The notes below the pieces were generated by a model, which had not been told where the DNA came from, made no database searches, and was given only the letters and a program-made list of their open reading frames with translations. A DNA stretch of 64,000 nucleotides, taken from assembly GCA_944322965.1 (NCBI GenBank), contig CALUQR010000004.1:62001-126000 (forward strand), given 5' to 3'. Below, piece after piece: positions 1 through 8,097 of the stretch. The translations under genes and the position numbers were made by a program. The stretch comes from Vulcanimicrobiota bacterium (GTDB lineage: Bacteria > Vulcanimicrobiota > Xenobia > Xenobiales > Xenobiaceae). Every line of letters begins with the position of its first letter. The stretch's first letter is position 1.

Positions 1-890
1 AATTAGGGCTGCGCGTCAGTCTATGTTACGAAGTCTCCGATCGCGACGGTCGGGAGAAGATGTTAGAAGCGGTCTTAGAGAATGAGCGCATGATCGATCT
101 GGCCGCCCGCGATGAGAGCGATATGCTCAAGGCGATGATGGGTTTACACGCCGCCTTCACTTTAAGCGACGAGACTCTGGCCCTGTGCGCTGAGCATGGC
201 GGGGCCCGCGCCGGTTACCATATCCACGTAGCCGAGGGGCCGGGCGACGTGGCCGACTCCCTGCGCAAATATAGTAAACGCATCGTCGAGCGCCTCTATG
301 AGCAGAATATCTTGGGCCCCAAGACCCTGGCCATCCACTGCGTCCACGTCAGTCCTCTGGAGATGGATCTCCTCAAGGAGACGGATACCATGGTCGTCCA
401 CAATCCCGAATCGAATATGGGCAACGCCGTAGGCTGCGGTCCGGTCATTAAGCTCTTCCATAAAGGGATCGCCTTGGGCTTAGGTACGGACGGTTACACT
501 AACGATATGTTAGAGAGCTACAAGGTGGGCAATATTATCCATAAGCACCACTTGGGCGATCCTACCGTAGCCTGGGCCGAATTGCCCGCCATGCTCTTCT
601 ACAATAACCCCGCTATCGCCGGCCGTTTCTTCCAGAAACCCTTGGGCGTCTTAGCTCCCGGCGCCTACGCCGACGTCATCATTACCGACTACGATCCGCT
701 CACCCCCATGGAGGCCTCTAATTGCAATAGTCACATCCTCTTCGGCATGAATGGGCGCTCGGTGACCCACACCATCTGTAACGGTAAGGTCCTCATGGCC
801 GACCGCCAGATCTTAGTAGCCGACGAGCATGAGATTATGCGCCAGTGTCGGGCCAGCGCCGCCCAATTGTGGCAGCGCATTAACGCCTAA
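1..890 (+). CDS. ssnA: SsnA-type amidohydrolase, 5' end outside window
   Basis: This is the C-terminal part of a metal-dependent aminohydrolase of the SsnA group. The reading frame is open back to base 3, so the gene starts upstream of the window. The ATG at 60 is an internal Met: the residues before it (LGLRVSLCYEV...) fit the family. Visible motifs are YHIHVAEG (metal or substrate His), HCVHVS, VHNPESNMGN and GLGTDGYTNDM, whose Asp is the usual metal ligand. The C-terminus has the ADVIITDYDPLTPM strand typical of the family. SsnA proteins are usually encoded with YgfK, xanthine dehydrogenase-like molybdenum hydroxylases and YgeW/YgeY in purine-degrading anaerobes, and ygfK follows 42 bp downstream. 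The true substrate of SsnA is not established. I am confident in the family. Confidence 0.9.
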   Translation, partial: LGLRVSLCYEVSDRDGREKMLEAVLENERMIDLAARDESDMLKAMMGLHAAFTLSDETLALCAEHGGARAGYHIHVAEGPGDVADSLRKYSKRIVERLYEQNILGPKTLAIHCVHVSPLEMDLLKETDTMVVHNPESNMGNAVGCGPVIKLFHKGIALGLGTDGYTNDMLESYKVGNIIHKHHLGDPTVAWAELPAMLFYNNPAIAGRFFQKPLGVLAPGAYADVIITDYDPLTPMEASNCNSHILFGMNGRSVTHTICNGKVLMADRQILVADEHEIMRQCRASAAQLWQRINA

Positions 891-932
891 ATTTTGACCT
901 AAACTACCTCGTTCTAAGTCTAAGGAGTTGCT

Positions 933-3929
933 ATGTCTGACAGAATGACCCCCCTGCCCTTCGCCAAATTGATGGGCCAGATCCTCAATGAGTACGCCCA
1001 GCGGGGCACGGTCTTTGGGATCGACCACCCCTTCTGCCCCCAGGAGAAGAGGTTAGAGTTTTATGGGGAGTATTTGGAGACCCCCTTCGGCCCCGCCGCC
1101 GGCCCCCACACCCAGTTGAGCCAGAATATCGTGGCCGCTTACTTCGCCGGTTGCCGCTTCTTCGAGCTCAAGACGGTCCAGACCTTAGACGGTGAGGATC
1201 TGCCCGTAGCTAAGCCCTGCATCGCCGCCCAAGACGAGTGCTATAACGTGGAGTGGTCCACCGAGTTGCGAGTCCAAGAGGCCTTTGAAGAGTACGTCAA
1301 GGCCTGGTGGGCCCTCAAGTTGCTGAGCGTCCAATTTGGCTGGGGCGATCCTAACGGATTCGTCTTCAATATGAGCGTCGGTTACGATTACCATGGGATC
1401 TCCTCCCCCAAGATCGACGCCTTTATCGAAGGTTTAAAAGACGCCTCCCAGACCCCCATCTGGAAAGAGTGCCAAAACTGGGCCTTAGATAACCTGGAGA
1501 CCCTCTCCAACTTAGATGGCGAATACGTGCGCCACATTAACCCCCGCGTCTGCAACTCTATCACCCTCTCCACCTTACACGGCTGCCCGCCCCAGGAGAT
1601 CGAGCGCATCGCCAGCTACCTGCTGGAGAGTAAAAAGCTCAATACCTTCGTCAAGTGCAACCCCACCCTCTTAGGTTACGAGTTCGCCCGCCAGACCTTA
1701 GATCGTATGGGTTACGATTATATCCAGTTTGACGACCACCACTTTAAAGCCGATCTGCAATGGGCCCAGGCGGTACCCATGTTCCAGCGCCTGCTCAGCT
1801 TAGCTCAGGCTCAGGGTCTCAACTTCGGCCTCAAATTGACCAATACGTTCCCCGTAGATATCGCCCACCAAGAGCTGCCCGGCTCGGAGATGTATATGAG
1901 CGGCCGCTCCCTCTACCCCTTGACGACGGAGCTGGCCCGGCGCATCAGCCAGACCTTTGACGGCGAGTTGCGCATTTCGTACTCGGGCGGAGCCGACGCC
2001 TTCAATATCGCCCCCCTCTTTGCGGCTAATATTTGGCCCATCACTCTGGCTACGACCCTCTTAAAGCCGGGCGGCTACCAGCGCTGCACCCAGATCGCCG
2101 AGACCTTAGTGCAGATGGATTACCAGCCCTTCAGCGGCGTCAAGGTAGGTTTAGTAGAGGAGCTGGCCCACAACGCCCGCACCGACCTGCGCAACCAAAA
2201 GCCCCTCAAGCCCACCCCCCAGCGCAAGATGGAGAAGGCCATCCCCCGCTTCAACTGCTTTACCGCCCCCTGCAGCCACGGCTGTCCCATCAACCAAGAT
2301 ATTCCTGAATACGTCCATCTAGTGGGCTTAGGGCGCTACGCCGAGGCCCTGCGCCTCATTATGGCCCGCAACCCGCTGCCCTTCACTACGGGTACCATCT
2401 GCCCCCACAACTGCCAGACGAAATGTACTCGCAACTTCTATGAGGATGCGGTCCACATCCGCCAGAGCAAGTTGTTGGCGGCCACTAAGGCCTATGAGAC
2501 CATCTTGGAGGAGGTACGCCAGCGCCAGCAGAGCTTAAAACCGGATCCTAAGGCCCCGCGGGTAGCCGTCGTAGGCGGCGGCCCGGCCGGTATGGCGGCG
2601 GCCTACTTCTTGGCCCGCCAGAACTGCCAGGTAGAGCTCTGGGAGAAGAGTTCCCGCCTGGGCGGCATCGTGCGCTGGGTGATCCCCGAGTTCCGCATTC
2701 CTAGCGCCAATTTAGATCGCGACGTAGCCCTCTTAGAGGCCAGCGGTTGCCAGATCAAATTGGATAGCCCCGCCCCTTCCCTGGCCGAGTTGCGCGCTTT
2801 AGGTTATACCCACATCGTCTACGCCATAGGCGCCACCCGTCCGGGCCAGCTCCACTTAGAGCAGGGCCAGGCCCAGAACGTCTTAGAGTTCTTAGCCCAG
2901 GCTAAGGCCGGTCAAGCGACTAATTACGGTCCCCAGGTGATCGTGGTAGGCGGCGGCAATACGGCTATGGACGCCGCTCGGGCCGCCAAACGCTTAGCGG
3001 GCGTCGAGAAGGTGACCGTCCTCTACCGGCGCACGCGGCGCAATATGCCCGCCGATGAGGAAGAGTTAGAGCTGGCCCTCCAGGAAGGGGTGGAGTTTGC
3101 CGAGCTGCTCAGTCCCTTAAGCTGGAGCGAGGGCCAACTCCTCTGCCAAAAGATGGTCTTGGGCGCCCCCGACGCCTCCGGTCGCCAGCGCCCCGAGCCC
3201 ACCGAAGAGCGGGTAACTTTGGCCTGCGACCAACTGATCGCCGCCGTAGGCGAGAAGGTAGATAGCGCTTACTTCCAAGCCCAAGGCTTAGAGTTAAACG
3301 CCCAAGGTTACGCCGCCCTGGACCAGAACTTAGAGAGTCTGAGCCAAGAGAAGGTCTTTGTCATTGGCGACGCTCAAAGCGGTCCGGCGACGGTAGTCGA
3401 GGGGATCGCCGACGCCCTGAAGGTAGCCCAAGCTATCGTCGGCCCTTACGCCTATACAATCCCCACCGCCGCCTACAGCTCGGCGGCCGAAGTTAGCGCC
3501 AAGCGCGGCCTCCTGCAGTACTACTTCCAGGCGGCCAAAGAGAAGGAGCGCTGCTTGAGCTGCCAGACGGTCTGCGAGAACTGCCTCCAGTCCTGTCCCA
3601 ACCGAGCTTACATGTCTATCCCCGTGGAGGGTATCGCCCAGCCGGTGCTCATCCACTTCGACCAGATGTGCAACTATTGCGGCAACTGCACCGTCTTCTG
3701 TCCTTACGAGGGCGATCCTTACCGCTCTAAGTTGAGCTTATTCGCCACCTTAGAGGAGTTCCAAGGGAGCGATCTGCCGGGCTTCTATCGCCTGAGCCCC
3801 CGCCAGTACTGGATTAGGCTGGGCGGCCCCGGCAGCGAGCGCCAGCTGGACTTAGATAAGGGCCAGTGCTGTCCCGACTGTCACAAGCTCTTGGAGACCT
3901 TAGAAGCTAAGTATACCTGGATCTTCTAA
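933..3929 (+). CDS. ygfK: YgfK-type putative selenate reductase / multi-cofactor oxidoreductase
   Basis: A 998-residue flavin and iron-sulfur protein of the YgfK family (annotated as putative selenate reductase subunit). In order: a dihydroorotate-dehydrogenase-like TIM-barrel region (about 1-420); a GltD-like 4Fe-4S region with CSHGCP and CPHNCQTKC (about 445-500); an FAD dinucleotide fold VVGGGPAGMAAAY (about 550); an NAD(P)H fold VVGGGNTAMDAAR (about 670); and a C-terminal ferredoxin-like part with CLSCQTVCENC and CNYCGNCTVFCP (about 870-930). The layout resembles a fused glutamate-synthase small subunit plus DHOD and ferredoxin modules. The start ATG at 933 follows AAGGAG. It lies 42 bp after ssnA and is probably cotranscribed. 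In Enterobacteria and Clostridia the pair belongs to purine-catabolic, selenium-associated clusters. The partner genes are not in this window, so the electron acceptor is unknown. Confidence 0.92.
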   Translation: MSDRMTPLPFAKLMGQILNEYAQRGTVFGIDHPFCPQEKRLEFYGEYLETPFGPAAGPHTQLSQNIVAAYFAGCRFFELKTVQTLDGEDLPVAKPCIAAQDECYNVEWSTELRVQEAFEEYVKAWWALKLLSVQFGWGDPNGFVFNMSVGYDYHGISSPKIDAFIEGLKDASQTPIWKECQNWALDNLETLSNLDGEYVRHINPRVCNSITLSTLHGCPPQEIERIASYLLESKKLNTFVKCNPTLLGYEFARQTLDRMGYDYIQFDDHHFKADLQWAQAVPMFQRLLSLAQAQGLNFGLKLTNTFPVDIAHQELPGSEMYMSGRSLYPLTTELARRISQTFDGELRISYSGGADAFNIAPLFAANIWPITLATTLLKPGGYQRCTQIAETLVQMDYQPFSGVKVGLVEELAHNARTDLRNQKPLKPTPQRKMEKAIPRFNCFTAPCSHGCPINQDIPEYVHLVGLGRYAEALRLIMARNPLPFTTGTICPHNCQTKCTRNFYEDAVHIRQSKLLAATKAYETILEEVRQRQQSLKPDPKAPRVAVVGGGPAGMAAAYFLARQNCQVELWEKSSRLGGIVRWVIPEFRIPSANLDRDVALLEASGCQIKLDSPAPSLAELRALGYTHIVYAIGATRPGQLHLEQGQAQNVLEFLAQAKAGQATNYGPQVIVVGGGNTAMDAARAAKRLAGVEKVTVLYRRTRRNMPADEEELELALQEGVEFAELLSPLSWSEGQLLCQKMVLGAPDASGRQRPEPTEERVTLACDQLIAAVGEKVDSAYFQAQGLELNAQGYAALDQNLESLSQEKVFVIGDAQSGPATVVEGIADALKVAQAIVGPYAYTIPTAAYSSAAEVSAKRGLLQYYFQAAKEKERCLSCQTVCENCLQSCPNRAYMSIPVEGIAQPVLIHFDQMCNYCGNCTVFCPYEGDPYRSKLSLFATLEEFQGSDLPGFYRLSPRQYWIRLGGPGSERQLDLDKGQCCPDCHKLLETLEAKYTWIF

Positions 3930-3936
3930 CTCCCCA

Positions 3937-3978
3937 GGGCCCCACTTACAGGTTATAATGGAGACCTAGGTGGGGCCC
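3937..3978 (+). terminator. Inverted repeat between ygfK and amrS, with an internal TATAAT
   Basis: GGGCCCCAC (3937-3945) and GTGGGGCCC (3970-3978) are perfect inverted arms around a 24-nt loop. It starts 7 bp after the ygfK stop and could end that transcript, but no T-run follows, so it is not a canonical intrinsic terminator. The loop contains TATAAT at 3954-3959, a perfect -10 hexamer about 60 bp before the amrS start, with no convincing -35. A structured site that both ends ygfK transcription and starts amrS is possible but unproven. Confidence 0.4.
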
Positions 3979-4019
3979 ATCCTATTTCCCATCGGGGCTT
4001 CACAGAGAGGGGCTTTACT

Positions 4020-5057
4020 ATGTCGCAACTTACCCAAGAGCCAACCAGCGCTTACCTCTGGCAGCGCCCCGCCAGCGGAGATAAGCTAACCTGTACCCTC
4101 TGCCCGCGCCAATGTACCTTGGCCCCCGGCCAGCGCGGCTTTTGCTTTATTCGGGCCCGCGAGGGGGAGAAGATCGTCAATACCTCCTACGGTATAGCCT
4201 CCGGGGTAGCGATCGATCCCATTGAGAAGAAGCCCCTCTACCACTTCCTGCCGGGCAGCCCCATCCTCTCCTTAGGTACGCTGGGCTGCAATATGGGCTG
4301 CCTCTTCTGCCAAAACTCCCACTTGAGTAAGAACCGCGCCCCCCAAGAACTGGGGGTCCCCCTCCCCCCGCGCCAGGTAGTAGCCCTAGCCCAGCGTTAC
4401 GCCTGCCCCAGTATCGCCTATACTTATAATGATCCCGTCATCTGGGCCGACTACGCCTTAGATTGCGCCCATTTAGCCCGAGAAGCCGGGATCTACTCGG
4501 TGGCGGTTAGCGCGGGTTTTATTAATCCCCAACCCCGGGCCCAGCTTTTTGGGGCCATGCGCGGGGCCAATATCGATCTTAAATCTTTTAATCCCGCCTT
4601 CTATAAGCGCTACTGCCAAGCCGATTTAGAGGTAGTCTTAGAGACTCTGCGCTATATCCGCCGCCAAACCTCTTGCTGGTTAGAGGTGACGACCTTAATT
4701 ATCCCCACCCTCAACGATTCCCCGGAGGAGATTAAGGCCTTAACCCGCTGGATTAGGGACGAGCTGGGGGCGCATACCCCCCTCCACTTGAGCGCCTTCC
4801 ATCCGGCCTACAAATTAAAAGACCTCCCTCCCACCCCAGCCCAGACGCTCATTAGCGCCCGCCAGCTGGCTTTAGAAGAAGGTCTCCATTATGTCTATAC
4901 GGGCAATATCCACGACCCCGGCGGCCAGACTACCTTCTGCGCTAAGTGCGGTCAGGCCTTAATCGAGCGCTCCTTAGGCGGCATCTCGCTCCCGGGCTTA
5001 AAGGGAGAGGGGATCTGCTCCCAGTGCGCTACCCCTCTGCCCGGGGTCTGGAGTTAA
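4020..5057 (+). CDS. amrS: AmmeMemoRadiSam system radical SAM enzyme (AmrS type)
   Basis: A 345-residue radical SAM protein. The [4Fe-4S]-binding motif is CNMGCLFC (C-x3-C-x2-C, about residues 89-96), preceded by an N-terminal Cys cluster CTLCPRQC (about 25-32) typical of the AmrS/PflA-like group. A C-terminal FCAKCG...CSQC pair looks like an added zinc ribbon. Family members are usually encoded with a Memo-like dioxygenase protein (AmmeMemoRadiSam B) and an AMMECR1 protein (A). Neither is visible here. The reaction is not established; modification of a small molecule or RNA has been proposed for the family. The start ATG at 4020 follows GAGAGGGG. The stop codon directly abuts the stop of the convergent gene at 5058. 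Confidence 0.88.
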   Translation: MSQLTQEPTSAYLWQRPASGDKLTCTLCPRQCTLAPGQRGFCFIRAREGEKIVNTSYGIASGVAIDPIEKKPLYHFLPGSPILSLGTLGCNMGCLFCQNSHLSKNRAPQELGVPLPPRQVVALAQRYACPSIAYTYNDPVIWADYALDCAHLAREAGIYSVAVSAGFINPQPRAQLFGAMRGANIDLKSFNPAFYKRYCQADLEVVLETLRYIRRQTSCWLEVTTLIIPTLNDSPEEIKALTRWIRDELGAHTPLHLSAFHPAYKLKDLPPTPAQTLISARQLALEEGLHYVYTGNIHDPGGQTTFCAKCGQALIERSLGGISLPGLKGEGICSQCATPLPGVWS

Positions 5058-5588
5058 TTAGCGGTTCTGTAAGGTCCCCATCATATCGGTGACCGATTCG
5101 AATAGGCCCAACTTCCAGCCGCCCTCATTAAAGAATTTGAGGGCCTCGCTGGGGTTGTCGCGCTCGTAGATAGTCGCCTCTTGGCCGCCGGGAGCGATGG
5201 AGATAGCCGGATTATCGTACTCCAAGTCGCCCGTCAGCTGGGCCATATGCTTCCAGAGATCCTTAGCTAAGGGGCTGTCGGGGCGCTGCAACTCGGCGGT
5301 CAGGCTCTCCCTATTCTGCTCCGCTTCGGCGGCGGTAATACTCCCCTGGGCCATGGCCTGGGTCAGTAAGAGCTGGGTCAAGATCTCGTAACTGCGCTTA
5401 CTGAGATAGAGCCCCGCCTGGGGAGAGCCTTGGGAGCCGTACTGCTTAAACTTTTGCAAAGCCTCCCAGACCTTAGCTTCCGGACCGGTAAAGTTCTGGG
5501 CCTGGGCGCTACCCGTCCCTAAGAAACAGAATCCCAAGAGTAAGAGCCAGACTAAGCTCGCTCCCTTAACGAATCTCCCTATTCCCAT
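5058..5588 (-). CDS. Exported protein, copy 1 of a tandem five-member family
   Basis: About 176 residues. It has an N-terminal signal peptide (hydrophobic LVWLLLLGFCFL, cleavage after SAQA) and a mature part in which an alpha-helical region (ALQKFKQYGSQG...) precedes strands ending in a GGWKLGLFES motif. The same layout (xxF-helix, a W or F mid-protein, and a final G-x-W-K-V-G/D motif) recurs in the next four genes. This suggests an NTF2-like/SnoaL-like or DUF4878-like fold; that assignment is by pattern only. I prefer the ATG at 5588, with GGAG 9 bp upstream, over a TTG 15 bp earlier. It overlaps the upstream paralogue by 23 bp, so translation is probably coupled. It is the last gene of the minus-strand run and ends against amrS. 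Function unknown; likely periplasmic or surface-located. Confidence 0.72.
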   Translation of the reverse strand: MGIGRFVKGASLVWLLLLGFCFLGTGSAQAQNFTGPEAKVWEALQKFKQYGSQGSPQAGLYLSKRSYEILTQLLLTQAMAQGSITAAEAEQNRESLTAELQRPDSPLAKDLWKHMAQLTGDLEYDNPAISIAPGGQEATIYERDNPSEALKFFNEGGWKLGLFESVTDMMGTLQNR

Positions 5589-6108
5589 GGCGTCTCTCTC
5601 CAATCTCCTCTTCTAAGTTGAGGATCTCGTCTACCTTCCAGATCCCCTCTACCTGGCGCAAGTAGTAAGTGCGCGGACCAAAATCGCTCTCAATAATTAA
5701 GGTCGCAACCCCCTGCTGAATGTCGCAGAGGATATCCCCCTCGTAGAGGGGGGCGATGACCTTGCCGTAACTATGCCAGAAGCGAATTACGAACTGATTC
5801 GAGTCGCGGCCCAAATCCTTAAACATCGAAGCTTCCGCCGTGGCCCGATGGCGCTCCTCTAAGAGCCCGTCTTCCACCATCGTCTGCACCAAAATATTGG
5901 CCATCGTCTGCTGGGCGTGTTCGGTCATATAGAAACAAGCTCTAGTGGAGCCCAGGCGGCTGCGGTCGTAGAATTTCTTCCAGTCGGAGATAACTTTCTT
6001 GCGATCGTAGAGTGGCGCTACCGGATCGCGCGGGCTAGCTACCAGTTGGGCGCCGGCGGCCCCCAATAATAAGAGAGTGGCGATCGCTAAAATCCATAGT
6101 CTGCGCAT
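5566..6108 (-). CDS. Exported protein, copy 2 of the tandem family
   Basis: 180 residues with a clear signal peptide (MRRLWILAIATLLLLGAAGAQ). The mature domain begins VISDWKKFYDRSRLGS, followed by helices with FVIRFWHSY and a C-terminal VEGIWKVDEILNL, matching the family end motif. ATG at 6108 has GGAG 7 bp upstream. The 3' end overlaps copy 1 by 23 bp. A lone Cys (ACFYMTEH) has no obvious partner. No catalytic motif is visible. Binding or structural roles of exported NTF2-like proteins are possible, but this is a guess. Confidence 0.72.
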   Translation of the reverse strand: MRRLWILAIATLLLLGAAGAQLVASPRDPVAPLYDRKKVISDWKKFYDRSRLGSTRACFYMTEHAQQTMANILVQTMVEDGLLEERHRATAEASMFKDLGRDSNQFVIRFWHSYGKVIAPLYEGDILCDIQQGVATLIIESDFGPRTYYLRQVEGIWKVDEILNLEEEIGERRHGNREIR

Positions 6109-6148
6109 TTATGGCTCCTCCTCGCGCTCTATAATCCTCACTAAAATT

Positions 6149-6643
6149 CTAAGGACCTTGGAGATATTCCATCATGCCCACCTTCCAGCCCTGCCCTTCG
6201 CGCAACATTTCTATTTGGGCGGGTTGGCCGTTGCGCTGGAAATGGATCAAAGCCCGCTCCCCCTCGATCTCGATCCGGGGCTTATCTAATTGGAACTCCT
6301 TAAAGGCGGGCGAGAGGGCGCCCCAAAGTTCTAGGGCGAATTGGCTCTGGTAGTCGCTCAACCACTCGCCTATCTGGGCCTCTACCCGGCCCCGGTCTTG
6401 GGGCTTAATGAAGCCTTGGGCTAACATCAAAGAGGCGCTATCGCGGATAATTACCCCCCGACTATAGCGGGTAATAAAGGCCTCCGCTCGGGGCTGACCG
6501 TTAGCGGCTAGATCGTGGAATTGGCGGAAGGTCAGCCACACCTCCCGCTGGACCTCCTCTTGGGCGGAGAGGGCCCCGCTACTAAAAAGTAAGAGGCAGA
6601 TTACCCCTAGATAGAGCCCCATTCGGCGCTTTAAGTTAGCCAT
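6149..6643 (-). CDS. Exported protein, copy 3 of the tandem family
   Basis: About 164 residues. The signal peptide contains GLYLGVICLLLFSSG and is cut near ALSA-QEE. The mature domain starts VWLTFRQFHDLAANGQP and ends GQGWKVGMMEYL, the clearest form of the family end motif. Start: ATG at 6643 follows GGGAGG by 8 bp; an in-frame GTG at 6646 is equally possible. It lies 40 bp upstream of copy 2 and 24 bp downstream of copy 4. Function unknown. Confidence 0.72.
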   Translation of the reverse strand: MANLKRRMGLYLGVICLLLFSSGALSAQEEVQREVWLTFRQFHDLAANGQPRAEAFITRYSRGVIIRDSASLMLAQGFIKPQDRGRVEAQIGEWLSDYQSQFALELWGALSPAFKEFQLDKPRIEIEGERALIHFQRNGQPAQIEMLREGQGWKVGMMEYLQGP

Positions 6644-6667
6644 CACTCTCGCCTCCCTGCCCTATCT

Positions 6668-7339
6668 TTAGCGATACTTACCGCTCAATTCGCCCTTTTT
6701 AGAGCTCTCGCGGGCCTCTTCCAAGGTTTCGATGAGGCCTACCTTCCACTCTCGACCCTCGCGAATCATCAGCTTGCCGCTCCATTCCTCTTTATTCTCA
6801 GAGGAAGAGAAGAGGCGCATAAGGCTCTTGCGGCGACGGTATCTCTTCTTCTTTTTTTCTTTAGAGCGCAAGATCCAGACCTCGGCTACCTTGGGGGCCA
6901 TGCCCTCTACTTCCGGAGGCCTAATCTCTACGCGCGCCTCGTCGGGACGCCAGGAGGCGAGATCGGAGAAGAACGTCTGATAGGCCTGGTTCCAGAAGAG
7001 CCGCCCCCACTCGCTTTGGCTATCGCTAAAATCGCGATTCAACTCGTCCTGCAATTGACGGAGATCGTCTACATCGAAACGATTCTTCATCGAGCTATCT
7101 TCTTCCAGTAACTTCTCGACCATAGTAGTGGAGAGCTTCTTGACGATCTCGCGCCTACTGTAATCGCTCAACATCTCCCAGGCCTTACCGTCGCGCCGCT
7201 CTAAGGCCTCGTAGAACCCCTTATAGGCGGCTAAGACCTTCTCTTCTTCGAGGCTCAATTTATCGTCGTCCCAGAGCCCGCAGCCCAAGCTCCCCGCCAG
7301 TAAGATTAGGACTAGCAATAGTCGCCAGACTCGCGCCAT
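6668..7339 (-). CDS. Predicted lipoprotein, copy 4 of the tandem family
   Basis: 223 residues, the longest of the four closely spaced copies. The N-terminus MARVWRLLLVLILLAGSLGC looks like a lipoprotein signal with Cys about 20 as the lipidated residue; the lipobox (SLGC) is imperfect. The mature part starts VLAAYKGFYEALERRDG, has SEWGRLFWNQAYQTFF, and ends REWKVGLIETLEEA. It carries a distinctive basic tract (KEKKKKRYRRRK, about residues 155-170) inserted before the last strands. ATG at 7339. It is the first gene after a 93-bp gap with a possible promoter, so copies 4 to 1 may form their own transcript. Function unknown. Confidence 0.72.
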   Translation of the reverse strand: MARVWRLLLVLILLAGSLGCGLWDDDKLSLEEEKVLAAYKGFYEALERRDGKAWEMLSDYSRREIVKKLSTTMVEKLLEEDSSMKNRFDVDDLRQLQDELNRDFSDSQSEWGRLFWNQAYQTFFSDLASWRPDEARVEIRPPEVEGMAPKVAEVWILRSKEKKKKRYRRRKSLMRLFSSSENKEEWSGKLMIREGREWKVGLIETLEEARESSKKGELSGKYR

Positions 7340-7403
7340 AACCTCGCCTCCCAGTCTGGAGCGGAGCCTACTAAATAACGGCCCTCGCCCAACTTATGGG
7401 CTC

Positions 7404-7432
7404 AGTGTAGCCTATCTAAGCCAATTTTTAAA
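7404..7432 (-). promoter_or_regulatory. Possible promoter for the exported-protein genes
   Basis: On the minus strand, TTTAAA (7427-7432) and TACACT (7404-7409) are separated by 17 bp; each matches 4 of 6 consensus bases. It lies immediately after the stop of the 7433 gene, about 65 bp upstream of the start at 7339. Weak evidence. Confidence 0.3.
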
Positions 7433-8077
7433 CTAGGGCTGAGGACGGGGCTCCGACTTAATAATGTCTATTTTCCAGATCCCCTCTTCCCTCTGTAAGT
7501 AGAACTGGCGTCCGGCTACTCCCACTACTAAATGATCCTTCGTAGAGCTCTCCGGCACCCCGCTCAAGTCGGGTAAACGGTGGGGGAATTTAAATGAGAT
7601 GTTGATATAGGCCCGCCAGAAACTCTGGGCCACTTGACTATCGTTCTTCTCAAAGAGGGAGCGGATAGTAGCCTCTACTAACTTGCGGTTGACCTTGGCC
7701 TCCGGATGGCTCTGGAGCCAGGTGTCCACCATAGTATCTACGATCTCCTTCTGGTTAGCGAAGGTGATCAAGTTCCACAATTCGCCCGAATAATCTTGGG
7801 TCAGGGCCATAAATTTACCAATCGCCCCCCGCGGGGTGTTGGGGAAGACGTGGGGGTCCAAGACCTCTACTAAGCGGAAGTAGGGGCGCAAAAAGGATTG
7901 GTCGGGGGTAGGATTTACGATGGGAGCGTTGACCCCGCTGGGCGTATAAAATTGGACCTCAAAGCGCGTAGCCCAGGAGGTAGGGGTAGCTGGCTCCTCC
8001 GCCGGGGCGGCCTGCGCTCCCAAGGCTCCCAACCATAAGTAACAACCTAAGCTTCCTACTAATATCCATCTCTCCAT
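7433..8077 (-). CDS. Exported protein, divergent copy 5 of the tandem family
   Basis: About 214 residues with a signal peptide (WILVGSLGCYLWLGALGAQA, then APAEEP). The frame is open further upstream into uvrA, but the ATG at 8077 is preceded by AAGGAG and starts a proper signal peptide, so I use it. The mature protein has a longer N-terminal part than its neighbours (RFEVQFYTPSGVNAP...), then GAIGKFMALTQDYSGELW, QSFWRAYINISF and the end motif EEGIWKIDIIKS. It lies 20 bp after uvrA and may be cotranscribed with it. Function unknown. The relation to copies 1-4 rests on motif order and the final G-x-W-K motif. Confidence 0.68.
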   Translation of the reverse strand: MERWILVGSLGCYLWLGALGAQAAPAEEPATPTSWATRFEVQFYTPSGVNAPIVNPTPDQSFLRPYFRLVEVLDPHVFPNTPRGAIGKFMALTQDYSGELWNLITFANQKEIVDTMVDTWLQSHPEAKVNRKLVEATIRSLFEKNDSQVAQSFWRAYINISFKFPHRLPDLSGVPESSTKDHLVVGVAGRQFYLQREEGIWKIDIIKSEPRPQP

Positions 8078-8097
8078 TACTAAAGGCTCCTTAGCTC

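Noticed and set aside
5055-5060. Missing terminator where amrS and the 5058 gene meet
   Set aside because: Stops abut with no room for a shared hairpin, but a lack of a visible intrinsic terminator is common and not evidence of anything unusual by itself.
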